Below are positions 1 through 7,280 of a stretch of 34,688 bases of DNA, one piece after another (positions within the stretch are counted from its first letter, which is position 1; the number at the start of each line of letters is the position of its first letter). The stretch comes from Candidatus Cloacimonadota bacterium (GTDB lineage Bacteria > Cloacimonadota > Cloacimonadia > Cloacimonadales > Cloacimonadaceae). The position numbers and the translations under genes were made by a program. The notes under the pieces were generated by a model. It saw nothing but the letters and a program-made list of their open reading frames with translations. It ran no database searches and had not been told where the DNA came from. Location of the stretch: contig JAQUJJ010000023.1 of the NCBI GenBank assembly GCA_028681035.1, positions 1-34,688 on the forward strand, read 5' to 3'.

Positions 1-458
1 TCCTCTTCCAAGCTCACATTATCCGAAAATAGCATCACATGTAATCCCGCTTCCAAAGCGTTATCCGCCTCTGCTGTTGCGTATCTTCCAGCTACCGAAA
101 TAAGGCAGAGGTTGGAAATCTCCATGTTCTTTATGGCAGTGCTAATATTGTGCGCCGTTTTTCCTTTATCTTCATGCTTAGCGGGAGCAGCTCGCAGAAG
201 TTCATCAGCTTTGCTAAGTGCATCTTTAGCGCAAGTTTCCGATTCTGCTTTAACCACTATCACGATTTCGCTTTCTTTGGCTTCCATTATGGCATCCACA
301 AGCATATTAGTAGCAGCCAATATTTCTCTATTTTCTTTGGTTGCCATTATCGCAACGGCATCAACTACGCCTTTCATGTTTCTCAAATCTTTGGATATCA
401 GCATCAGCTTAACAGAATCCAGATACAAGCCCTGAACTATTGTTGCTTTAGCTATCAT
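1..458 (-). CDS. fdrA: FdrA family protein, N-terminal part (runs off left edge)
   Basis: The reading frame starts at an ATG at 458 behind a strong AAGGAGG ribosome site and stays open to the window edge, giving about 152 N-terminal residues. The N-terminus (VQGLYLDSVKLMLISKDL, then GVVDAVAIMATKENREIL) matches the FdrA family pattern of a Tyr-x-Asp-Ser-Val-x-Leu-Met block followed by a Met-x-Thr-x-x-Asn block. FdrA is a CoA-ligase-like protein; in E. coli it is reported, with YlbE and YlbF, to make up oxamate carbamoyltransferase (AllFGH). Its ATG overlaps the DUF2877 (YlbF family) stop codon by 4 bases, so the two are translationally coupled. The family partner YlbE (DUF1116), and perhaps a carbamate kinase, would be expected just beyond position 1. 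Family assignment is firm; the substrate here is inferred. Confidence 0.88.
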   Translation of the reverse strand, partial: MIAKATIVQGLYLDSVKLMLISKDLRNMKGVVDAVAIMATKENREILAATNMLVDAIMEAKESEIVIVVKAESETCAKDALSKADELLRAAPAKHEDKGKTAHNISTAIKNMEISNLCLISVAGRYATAEADNALEAGLHVMLFSDNVSLEE

Positions 459-1321
459 AATACCTCCTTTTTTGCTTTTGTTTCCAATATATTTATCTCA
501 AAACCTGAGCCAAACAGCTCACAGCCAAGATAAAACCCGCTCAATTCATCAGCTCCGGAGCTAGAGCCTTGGCTTAGAATAGCTTCCAAATGCGGGATAT
601 CGTCACCTTCTGAATCACATAAACTGTTTAAAAAGTACAGCCAGTCGCTATCCAAATCAAGATGCAAAGCTTGCAAAGCAAAAGTCTTAATTAACAGGTC
701 TTTCATCTCCGATTCATGTATAATTAAGTCCATGATTTTTGACAACTCTTTTTTTTGCACTACTTGCAACCAAGCCATTCCGATTAGCATTCCTATCAGG
801 AAATCATCACCAGCAGGAGTTAAGCCAAAGCCACGGTGTTTAAAACAAAGAACAGCTTCCTTGTAATCACCCTCTTTAAAGAACGCTATCCCTCTCTTGA
901 AGTAACTTGCCAGGGATTGGTTCACCCCTCCGGCATCCGCTTGTTTGAGATTTAGCAAGCCATAAACACTCTCTGGTATTGCTTTGGCTGCAAAGACATC
1001 GTAGCTACGCTTAATGTGCTTTGCCAAGGTAATATCGTCTGCGGGAGAACTAAATTCCGTGCAAGTATAGCGCAGCTCTGGCTTTAAACACAAGCGTATG
1101 CTTCCGTTTAATATCAGAGTATCGTCCATAACTTCTACATAGACAATCTCTTCCACATCGTGTGTGCTAAGATTTATCCTATAGGGACCCGAACAAATAC
1201 TATTTGCGCACAGGGACACAACCCCTTCACCACAGTAAAAGTTAACTACTCTGAGGAAACGGTTATACACCTTGTTGTACATGCCTACAGGCACCTTATT
1301 GCCAATGGATGTTAACTTCAA
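455..1321 (-). CDS. DUF2877 protein (YlbF/AllH family)
   Basis: A 288-residue soluble protein carrying the DUF2877 signature GFGLTPAGDDFLIGMLIGM at about residues 165-183. Family members (E. coli YlbF, also called AllH) sit beside FdrA and YlbE and are reported to be a subunit of oxamate carbamoyltransferase, which splits oxalurate to oxamate and carbamoyl phosphate in allantoin use. The frame starts at TTG 1321 with only a weak ribosome site; an ATG 13 codons in (VPVGMYNK) follows an AAGGTG and is an alternative. The longer start is kept because the family has conserved sequence near this N-terminus. The stop overlaps the fdrA start (ATGA), and the lipoprotein gene upstream ends 6 bases before. 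No allantoinase or ureidoglycolate gene is in view, so an allantoin role is not shown. Confidence 0.85.
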   Translation of the reverse strand: MKLTSIGNKVPVGMYNKVYNRFLRVVNFYCGEGVVSLCANSICSGPYRINLSTHDVEEIVYVEVMDDTLILNGSIRLCLKPELRYTCTEFSSPADDITLAKHIKRSYDVFAAKAIPESVYGLLNLKQADAGGVNQSLASYFKRGIAFFKEGDYKEAVLCFKHRGFGLTPAGDDFLIGMLIGMAWLQVVQKKELSKIMDLIIHESEMKDLLIKTFALQALHLDLDSDWLYFLNSLCDSEGDDIPHLEAILSQGSSSGADELSGFYLGCELFGSGFEINILETKAKKEVL

Positions 1322-1327
1322 AGTGCT

Positions 1328-2353
1328 TTATATCTCTGAAAATGCAGCATAAAAATACACTTTACTACCACCCCAAGTAGGTGAGAGCATATAAAACTCA
1401 TCAATAATAAAGTTCTGGGTGCTAGCAAGGAGTATTTGTTCACTGTCGGTATCAAAATTATATACACATAATGTTTTGTCTGGTGTGATGTAAAATATTC
1501 TATTTGAATTTTTACTCAACCTTCCCAGGGGTCCTGAATAACCTTCATGAACTGGGATATTAAGAATAGTACTATTTGCAAGATCATTACAGCGGATTAG
1601 AGAATCAGGGTAATAGACCCAACGAACTATATAGTTTAGATCATACGAAAAAGAAACCATTGCATTGGGATATAAGCCGCTGCCAGGACCTATCCAAGCT
1701 ATCTCAGAGCCATCAAGTTTTGACCTCTTAAAACCATTACCTTCATAGTATAAGTAGCCGCTGTCTTCCATGTACATCCCATTCGCAACAACACTATCTT
1801 CCGTAGGCACAATATTGGATACCCCTGTCTGAAGATTCATACTATACAGATATTCAGTTTCCTTTGTGGGATAGCCAAAGCCATTGGATGAGTATGTAAG
1901 GTAGTTTCCCAGATCAGATACTATCGGGTTTCTTAGCCATCTGATGGATTGATTAGTTAACTGAGTGAGCTGAAAATCAGGATAACTAAGCTGATAGATG
2001 TTTTTATTTGCTGCAAAAAAAATCTTGCTGCCATCGGGAGATTGAGATATTCTGGTGGGAAGCTTAAAAAGCGTTAGGTTATCCGGTGTAATCTGTATCG
2101 GATTAATGACATCCGTATCCGATATCCACAGCCTATCCCCATAAAAGATGATCTTTTCGTCATTTGTGATATAGATATCAGCCAGTCCTGGTGTATTAAA
2201 CGGTACTTTCTTTATCTTCCTGAATCCAGTACCATCGGCATTTATTGAGCAGAGCCAGGATTCTTTCGGTAAGATCAGTGGATTATCCTCAACGCAGGAG
2301 TTAAGGATAAAAAGCATCATCACCAGATTCAATAAATATAGAGTGCGTTTCAT
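1328..2353 (-). CDS. Predicted lipoprotein with beta-propeller-like (TolB/PD40-type) repeats
   Basis: A 341-residue protein. The start at ATG 2353 is chosen because AGGAGA lies just upstream and it begins a signal peptide (MKRTLYLLNLVMMLFILNSC) ending in a lipobox with Cys at residue 20. An upstream in-frame start would put charged residues ahead of the signal. The mature part has repeated blocks of the kind SQSPDGSKIFFAANKNIYQL, FSYDLNYIVRWVYY and LSKNSNRIFYITPDKTLCVYN, resembling the 'D-G-x-x-I/L-x-Y/F' strands of WD40-like/TolB propellers. The phrase SINADGTGFRKI near the N-terminus is also typical of such blades. It is probably tethered to a membrane facing the periplasm. It precedes the DUF2877 gene by 6 bases on the same strand, so they may be co-transcribed, but no functional link is evident. 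Function unknown. Confidence 0.72.
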   Translation of the reverse strand: MKRTLYLLNLVMMLFILNSCVEDNPLILPKESWLCSINADGTGFRKIKKVPFNTPGLADIYITNDEKIIFYGDRLWISDTDVINPIQITPDNLTLFKLPTRISQSPDGSKIFFAANKNIYQLSYPDFQLTQLTNQSIRWLRNPIVSDLGNYLTYSSNGFGYPTKETEYLYSMNLQTGVSNIVPTEDSVVANGMYMEDSGYLYYEGNGFKRSKLDGSEIAWIGPGSGLYPNAMVSFSYDLNYIVRWVYYPDSLIRCNDLANSTILNIPVHEGYSGPLGRLSKNSNRIFYITPDKTLCVYNFDTDSEQILLASTQNFIIDEFYMLSPTWGGSKVYFYAAFSEI

Positions 2354-2442
2354 AGTCTCTCCTATTCCATATTTTTTAGACCTTTTAGCATTGTCCATAT
2401 CCCAAAGTAACCATCAAGTCAGGTGAGAACTTGTGAAATATT

Positions 2443-2448
2443 AGTCAA
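2443..2448 (-). promoter_or_regulatory. Possible -35 element (TTGACT) for the lipoprotein gene
   Basis: Read on the minus strand this is TTGACT, about 90 bases before the lipoprotein ATG. No convincing -10 box is seen at the usual spacing. It is listed because the same TTGACN motif precedes most transcription-unit starts in this window. Confidence 0.25.
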
Positions 2449-2632
2449 GTACAATCTATAGCATTTTCACCAATTCAAATTTGTTGGCATCGTAGCTGTG
2501 TTTGAATTGCAGAATTCTTATCACAAATGCTTAGACATAACATTCTATTGGGTGCCTTCAGTAAATCTATGTAGAATTTCAACACCATACCTGTTTGTTT
2601 ATCGTCCTTTCTGTCTTGCCGTAACCCACACC

Positions 2633-2686
2633 TAACTATCCGTTAACTATCCCATATCGCGATACGGGATAGTTAACGGTTAGTTA
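2633..2686. repeat. 54-bp near-perfect palindrome
   Basis: Two 21-base arms (2633-2653 and 2666-2686) are reverse complements with one mismatch. The 12-base centre contains its own 10-base palindrome, TATCGCGATA (2655-2664), so the symmetry is almost continuous. There is no T-run on either side, so it is not a standard intrinsic terminator. Confidence 0.8.
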
Positions 2687-2731
2687 CGCCATAGATATTG
2701 GTTTGCAGCAAGGGGGAGAGCAGAGGGGTTT

Positions 2732-2805
2732 TTGACTTAAAAATCGGCGACTATATCTTTGAGATAAAACACTATGAGCTTCTATTTCGCCGATTTATGA
2801 GTTAA
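2732..2805 (+). repeat. CGGCGA-stem hairpin element, copy 1
   Basis: The left arm TTGACTTAAAAATCGGCGA (2732-2750) pairs with the right arm TCGCCGATTTATGAGTTAA (2787-2805) around a 36-base loop. The inner 10 base pairs are perfect; on the plus strand the outer part includes two G-U pairs. A homologous copy lies inverted at 13840-13912, with a matching loop and a compensatory T-A to G-C change in the stem. It is probably a dispersed repeat or structured RNA; no known family is recognised. Confidence 0.75.
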
Positions 2806-2852
2806 AAGTTAAACCTGATGGGCGGTATTCCGTAAACAAGCGTAGTTATCCC

Positions 2853-2927
2853 TTTAACTCACAATTACGCTGATTGATTCCTAAGCTTGCCTATACAAAA
2901 CCCTTCGCAGCGTAATTGTAAGTCAAA
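2853..2927 (-). repeat. CAATTACG-stem hairpin element, copy 1
   Basis: The arms 2853-2872 and 2908-2927 are 20 bases each and pair with two exceptions, both of which become G-U pairs when read on the minus strand. Minus is also the strand of the pyr operon, which ends 77 bases upstream, so this may be its 3' untranslated hairpin. A second copy, inverted, lies at 13711-13788. The ends (TTGACTTA and TGAGTTAA on the minus strand) are the same as those of the CGGCGA-stem family. Confidence 0.75.
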
Positions 2928-3003
2928 CAGTGGAGGGCACAATCGCATCATCCCTTTCATCTTAGTGCAGCTTAATTCACGTCTATTTCCATTCTTTAAG
3001 CGC

Positions 3004-3903
3004 TTACAAAGTACATTTCCCGATTATATCAGATATACTACAGTCTCTTTCTGTGAGATAAGCTTTTATGCCTTTCGCAACTTTCTCTGCAGCAAGGGGG
3101 TCTATGAAATTAGCGGTGCCAAGTGCAACCATTGATGCGCCCGCCCAGAAAAACTCCAGAGCATCTTGCCATGTATAGATTCCGCCCATTGCCAGAATAG
3201 GGATGTTTACCGCAATTGCAGTTTTGTAGGTGAGGGCAAGGGCAACGGGTTTGATGCCTATGCCTGTGTATCCGCCAATCCCTTTTTTTATCTGCGAACG
3301 CCCTGTTTTCCAGTCTATTGCCATTCCCAAAACACTGTTGATAAGGGCAATACTGCTTGCTCCGCCTGCTTCGGCAGCTTTGGCAATGGCAGCAATATCT
3401 GTAACGTTGGGCGTGAGTTTGATGATAAGTTCACGCTTTGTTTGGGAGGAAAGAGTACTGCAAAGCTTATGCACGATATCGGGATTTACTCCGAAAGCAA
3501 TGCCTTCGTTTTCCACATTGGGGCAGGACACGTTAAGTTCATAGCCCGCAATGCCTTCTTCATCTTCCAAACGGGCAAGGATATCGCTAAATTCGCCGAT
3601 GCTCGAGCCGGAAAAGCTGACGATAAGAGGGATATGTAAAGCTTCTTTAAGCCGTGGTAGGTAATCCGTTACAAAGGCATCAAGCCCGGGGTTTTGCAAG
3701 CCTATGGAATTTATTAAACCAGCTTCACTTTCGTATAATCTGGGGGGTGGATTACCTACTTTGGGAAGGCGGGTAATGGTTTTGCAGACAAATGCTCCCA
3801 AATAATCTTGAGACAAGAAGCTTAGGTTCTCTAAGTCGAAAGTGCCAGATGCCACCGTTATCGGTGTTTTGAAACTAAGTCTGCCAAGTTTTGTATCTAT
3901 CAT
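3004..3903 (-). CDS. pyrD: Dihydroorotate dehydrogenase B, catalytic subunit (class 1B)
   Basis: A 299-residue FMN enzyme that oxidises dihydroorotate to orotate in pyrimidine synthesis, using NAD+ through PyrK. The start at ATG 3903 is chosen because it has GGAG 6 bases upstream, overlaps the pyrK stop (ATGA) and matches the family N-terminus; longer in-frame starts would run deep into pyrK. Visible motifs are ITVASGTFD (FMN/substrate region, residues 15-23), GNPPPRLYE (50-58), INSIGLQNPG (64-73) and YELNVSCPNV (121-130), where Cys127 is the expected class 1B active-site base. The C-terminal half has the phosphate-binding GGIYTWQDALEFFWAGA block. It is the last gene of the pyrB-pyrC-pyrK-pyrD run, with hairpin elements of cluster A in the downstream region. 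Confidence 0.95.
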   Translation of the reverse strand: MIDTKLGRLSFKTPITVASGTFDLENLSFLSQDYLGAFVCKTITRLPKVGNPPPRLYESEAGLINSIGLQNPGLDAFVTDYLPRLKEALHIPLIVSFSGSSIGEFSDILARLEDEEGIAGYELNVSCPNVENEGIAFGVNPDIVHKLCSTLSSQTKRELIIKLTPNVTDIAAIAKAAEAGGASSIALINSVLGMAIDWKTGRSQIKKGIGGYTGIGIKPVALALTYKTAIAVNIPILAMGGIYTWQDALEFFWAGASMVALGTANFIDPLAAEKVAKGIKAYLTERDCSISDIIGKCTL

Positions 3904-4688
3904 AATTTGCTCCATAGCACATCTGCGGCATTGAAGACAGGTCCTTCTTTGCAAACGCGCAGATAATCCCAATTATCTTCACTGCCGATGGGTACTGCAC
4001 AACCGTGGCAAACGCCTATTCCACAAGCCATGTACGCTTCCAGAGAGGTATAATGTTCAATAGCTAAATCTTGGGCAATGGAAGCAGTTTCTTTTAGCAT
4101 GGGAATGGGACCGCAACTAAAGATGATGTCAATATTCTTGGTTTCTATCAGCTCTGCCAAGCCTTGGGTAACCATACCCTTCTTCCCTATCGAGCCATCC
4201 GATGTCCACATTTCATCACAAGGGAAAACATCCTCTTGGCTCGCTCCGCCATGCAGCCAAAAGATAAGATTGTGTTTGATTAGCTCCTTCTGCAAATACC
4301 ACAAAGGCGGATAACCAATGCCTCCGCTAAGCAACACAACCCGCCTACCTTTAACTATAGGGAAACCATTGCCAAGAGGACCGATCAGTTCAAGAGTATC
4401 ACCTGCTTTCAGCCTTGCCAAAGCACTTGTTCCGGGACCCACATTCTTAATAAAAAAGCCGATTCTACCACCGGAATTGTCATATATGGAGATTGGTTTA
4501 AATAGCTTGGGAATGCGCTGTGAATCCCAAGCATCGTGCAAACTTGCATGCGCACGGATTTCAAAGAACTGCCCCGGGAAACTCTTTTTGCTAAGCTCTT
4601 CATCCCAAATCCACAAGATGAAGTAATCACCACAAAGCTCTTCGCGGGAGTATATGGCTATTTCGCGTAGTTCTGGTTGTACGTCCAT
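3900..4688 (-). CDS. pyrK: Dihydroorotate dehydrogenase B, electron-transfer subunit
   Basis: A 262-residue FAD/2Fe-2S protein that passes electrons from PyrD to NAD+. An N-terminal FAD-binding barrel (about 1-100, with GQFFEIRA and the GPLGNGFP loop at 103-110) is followed by an NAD-binding domain with SGGIGYPPL (121-129) and FSCGPIPML (190-198). The C-terminal iron-sulfur cluster has the typical four cysteines C222, C227, C230 and C246 (ACGIGVCHGC then RVCKEGP). The start at ATG 4688 lies 6 bases after the pyrC stop, with AAGGA somewhat far upstream (about 10 bases). It overlaps pyrD by 4 bases, as expected for two subunits made in equal amount. Confidence 0.95.
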   Translation of the reverse strand: MDVQPELREIAIYSREELCGDYFILWIWDEELSKKSFPGQFFEIRAHASLHDAWDSQRIPKLFKPISIYDNSGGRIGFFIKNVGPGTSALARLKAGDTLELIGPLGNGFPIVKGRRVVLLSGGIGYPPLWYLQKELIKHNLIFWLHGGASQEDVFPCDEMWTSDGSIGKKGMVTQGLAELIETKNIDIIFSCGPIPMLKETASIAQDLAIEHYTSLEAYMACGIGVCHGCAVPIGSEDNWDYLRVCKEGPVFNAADVLWSKL

Positions 4689-4694
4689 GCTATT

Positions 4695-5975
4695 TTAGTC
4701 CTTTTCCATGTTCTGATAAGTAATATTTCCGCTGCATATAGTCCACATTACTTTGCCAGGCAAGCTTTGATTCAGCCAGGGAGTGTTCTTACTTTTAGAC
4801 AAGATATTCTGCGGAGTAAAGTGGGTTTCTTGTTTAAGATCGATGATAGTAACATCCGCTGCCACACCTTCTTTAAGCGAGCCACCCGGTAGATTCAACA
4901 CCTTCGCAGGAGAGCTGCTAAGCGCATTTACCAGACAAGCAAGGCTAATCTGCTTGCTAAGCACCAGATGCTTGTATAGCACTGGGAAAGCCGTTTCCAA
5001 TCCGATAATTCCAAAGGGAGCATAATCGAACTCTTTCTCTTTTTCAAAATCTGCATGGGGAGCATGATCCGTTGCAATACAATCTATCAGCCCATCTTTT
5101 AAAGCTTGCACACACGCCAAACGGTCACTTTCAGAGCGCAAGGGAGGCTTCATCTTGGTATTGGTATCAAAATGCAAACAAGCCTCTTCATTAAGAACTA
5201 AATGATGAGGGGTAACTTCACAGGTGATAGGCAATCCCCGCTCCTTGGCACGTCGCACTAGTTCCAAAGATTTGGCAGTGGAGATATGAGCAATGTGCAA
5301 TCTTGCGCCAGCACTTTCTGCCAACATGATATCACGGGCAATAATAACTTCTTCGGCAAGCCCAGGAATACCGCTAAGCCCTACTTGCGTAGCTATTTTA
5401 CCCCCGTGTATCTGTCCTTTACCCGCCAGATTATAGTCTTCGGCATGGATAATAACTGGAATGTTAAAATTAGCAGCGTATTTCATGCAGGAAAGCATCA
5501 GGCGTGCATTCTGAACGCATTTGCCATCATCGCTTACCGCTACAATGCCACCAGATTTCATGGTTGCCATTTCGGCTATTTCCTCACCTTCCGATTTCTT
5601 GGTGATAGCACCTATCACATATACTTTGGAAGAACCAAGCTCTTTCGCCCGTAATTGGATGTATTCCACAGAGGCAATGTTATCGGTAATCGGCTCGGTG
5701 TTGGGCATGGCACAAATAGCCGTAAAGCCACCATGCGCAGCAGCTTTGGTACCACTAACAATATCCTCTTTATAGGTTTGTCCGGGGTCGCGCAGATGGA
5801 CATGAAGGTCTATAAAACCAGGAAATACACAGGCACCATCGGCGTTGATAACTTTATCTACAACCGCCTCTATCTTGGGAGCTATTTTCACGATACGTTT
5901 GCGGTCTATTAAGATATCACCTTTAGATAACTTTCCATTTTGGTATAGCTTGGCATTTATTATTAGTACTTTCAT
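4695..5975 (-). CDS. pyrC: Dihydroorotase (type I)
   Basis: A 426-residue amidohydrolase, the usual length for multifunctional-type or type I dihydroorotase, which interconverts carbamoyl aspartate and dihydroorotate. Metal ligands are visible as DLHVHLRDPGQ (H58 and H60), AVSDDGK (bridging Asp), IIHAED and IAHIST (His ligands) and the catalytic Asp in ATDHAPH. The substrate-binding CAMPNTEP block is also present. The start at ATG 5975 has AGGAGG 6-7 bases upstream. It is preceded by pyrB across a 142-base gap with short repeats and followed by pyrK after 6 bases. Confidence 0.95.
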   Translation of the reverse strand: MKVLIINAKLYQNGKLSKGDILIDRKRIVKIAPKIEAVVDKVINADGACVFPGFIDLHVHLRDPGQTYKEDIVSGTKAAAHGGFTAICAMPNTEPITDNIASVEYIQLRAKELGSSKVYVIGAITKKSEGEEIAEMATMKSGGIVAVSDDGKCVQNARLMLSCMKYAANFNIPVIIHAEDYNLAGKGQIHGGKIATQVGLSGIPGLAEEVIIARDIMLAESAGARLHIAHISTAKSLELVRRAKERGLPITCEVTPHHLVLNEEACLHFDTNTKMKPPLRSESDRLACVQALKDGLIDCIATDHAPHADFEKEKEFDYAPFGIIGLETAFPVLYKHLVLSKQISLACLVNALSSSPAKVLNLPGGSLKEGVAADVTIIDLKQETHFTPQNILSKSKNTPWLNQSLPGKVMWTICSGNITYQNMEKD

Positions 5976-6117
5976 TTTAAACCTCCTAAAATTGGTGAGA
6001 ACAAGTAAGGGAGAACATGTAAGGGAGAATGAATAAGTGAGTTGCTAACCTTTGTAACACTCACTTGCAAAGCTCTCACCTGCAAAGCTTTCACCTGTCG
6101 AAGACACTCACTTATCT
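5976..6117. repeat. pyrB-pyrC spacer with short direct and inverted repeats
   Basis: The 142-base gap contains two copies of GAGAACAWGTAAGG-like sequence (about 5997-6023), three imperfect copies of a CTCACYTGCAAAG-like unit (6059-6095) and a perfect 8-base inverted repeat (AAGTGAGT 6035-6042, ACTCACTT 6059-6066). A further ACTCACTT lies just before the pyrB stop. No gene is seen. It may be slippage-derived or form an intercistronic hairpin in the pyr transcript. Confidence 0.5.
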
Positions 6118-7056
6118 TCATGCTTTACCTCCAAGAATCAGGAACATCAAAGCCATTCTGATAGCCACTCCATTGGCAACCTGCTCCACGATTACGCTGT
6201 GGCTACCATCGGCAATCTCCGGTAAGATTTCAATACCGCGGTTCATAGGACCGGGATGCATGATCAAGGCGTGTGGTTTAGCATATTTCAAGGTGTCTTT
6301 AGATAGCACATAATGCTTGCTATATTCCTCTAAAGATGGGAATAAACCCTCGGACATCCTCTCCAATTGCATGCGCAAACCCATTACTACATCTGCACCT
6401 TTTAGCGCACGGGCTAAATCGTATTCCACTCTACATCCATAAACACTTTCCATGTTACCGGGCATCAGCGTGGTGGGACCGCAAACCGTTACCTTGGCAC
6501 CAAGTTTTTGCATCCCGATAAGATTGGAGCGAACCACACGGCTATTAAGGATATCGCCCACAATGGTAATCTTAAGCCCTTTCAAGTCACCAAGCTTCTC
6601 CCAGATAGAATAGATATCCAAAAGGGCTTGGGTAGGATGGGCATGGCGTCCGTCTCCACCGTTGATAACCGGCTTCCCAGAGTATTTGTTCACCAATTGC
6701 GGACTACCAGGACTTACATGACGAATGCAATACAGGTCAATTCCCATAGCATCCAGCGTATAGACTGTATCTTGCAAACTTTCGCCTTTCTGTAAGGCTG
6801 AGATGTTTGCTTGAAAGTTTACCACATCAGCACTAAGGCGATTGGCAGCGAGATCGAAACTCATCCGCGTACGGGTGCTATTTTCGATGAAGAGGGTGCA
6901 AACAGTTTTACCACGCAGGGTGGGTATCTTCTTGTATTCCCGCAAGTTAATTTCTTTCATGCCTTTGGCAGCTTCCAAAATAAACATGATTTCTTCTGGG
7001 GAATAGTCGTCTAGGTCGAACATGGAGCGTCCGATGAATTGAGGGCTTGGGGTCAT
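6118..7056 (-). CDS. pyrB: Aspartate carbamoyltransferase, catalytic subunit
   Basis: A 312-residue enzyme making carbamoyl aspartate from carbamoyl phosphate and aspartate, the first committed pyrimidine step. It carries the carbamoyl-phosphate loop ENSTRTRMSF (STRTR at 60-64), the ALQKGES loop (87-93) that marks aspartate rather than ornithine transcarbamoylases, RHAHPTQALLD (137-147) and the C-terminal MHPGPMNRG. The start at ATG 7056 has AAGGAG about 6 bases upstream; a GTG 7 codons further out is less likely. No regulatory subunit gene (pyrI) follows, so the enzyme is probably an unregulated trimer. It heads the minus-strand pyr run and is divergent from the TPR lipoprotein gene. Confidence 0.95.
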   Translation of the reverse strand: MTPSPQFIGRSMFDLDDYSPEEIMFILEAAKGMKEINLREYKKIPTLRGKTVCTLFIENSTRTRMSFDLAANRLSADVVNFQANISALQKGESLQDTVYTLDAMGIDLYCIRHVSPGSPQLVNKYSGKPVINGGDGRHAHPTQALLDIYSIWEKLGDLKGLKITIVGDILNSRVVRSNLIGMQKLGAKVTVCGPTTLMPGNMESVYGCRVEYDLARALKGADVVMGLRMQLERMSEGLFPSLEEYSKHYVLSKDTLKYAKPHALIMHPGPMNRGIEILPEIADGSHSVIVEQVANGVAIRMALMFLILGGKA

Positions 7057-7124
7057 TTTTTCTCCTTTCCAGCTCACTGGCTGAGATTAAAGGTTTTGAA
7101 GACACTTTGGAGTAACAGAGATTT

Positions 7125-7130
7125 CGTCAA
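7125..7130 (-). promoter_or_regulatory. Possible -35 element (TTGACG) for the pyr operon
   Basis: On the minus strand TTGACG lies 69 bases upstream of the pyrB ATG. The -10 region is not clear. The implied leader is short and shows no attenuator hairpin or PyrR-type binding loop. Confidence 0.3.
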
Positions 7131-7218
7131 GGTATATTTTGCTCGGCTTTAGCTTACAGTATATTCCCTTAAAAAGCACTTAATCTATACTAAACTTTGT
7201 GCAAAGATAGGAAATATC

Positions 7219-7240
7219 TTGACCTATATCCCTATTGCAA
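7219..7240 (+). promoter_or_regulatory. Possible promoter for the TPR lipoprotein gene
   Basis: TTGACC (7219-7224) and TAAAGT starting at 7241 are 16 bases apart and lie 57 bases upstream of the ATG. Match to a general housekeeping promoter is moderate. Confidence 0.4.
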
Positions 7241-7280
7241 TAAAGTGTAAAAAAATACAAAGTAATCAGGAGAACCTTGC

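Larger units (their letters stand above)
2354..3003. other. Gene-free 650-bp interval holding repeat cluster A
   Basis: No credible coding sequence is found between the lipoprotein start and the pyrD stop. The short open frames here lack ribosome sites and overlap palindromes. The interval holds a 54-bp near-palindrome (2633-2686), a CGGCGA-stem hairpin (2732-2805) and a CAATTACG-stem hairpin (2853-2927), each listed separately. The left part (2354-2630) shows only a possible promoter for the lipoprotein gene. Confidence 0.7.

Noticed and set aside
2853..2927. Integron attC recombination site
   Set aside because: The ends loosely resemble attC core sites, but the arms lack the extrahelical bases and the R''/L'' spacing of attC, no gene cassette array or integrase is present, and copies lie 11 kb apart in opposite orientation.
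2887..3135. Small gene ahead of the pyrD end
   Set aside because: It overlaps a hairpin arm and the pyrD 3' end antisense, with no ribosome site or recognisable protein features.
3166..3639. 157-residue gene on the plus strand
   Set aside because: Antisense shadow of pyrD, whose motifs and start are clear.
7057..7280. Pyrimidine attenuator or PyrR-binding loop upstream of pyrB
   Set aside because: The likely leader is short and shows no terminator/antiterminator pair.
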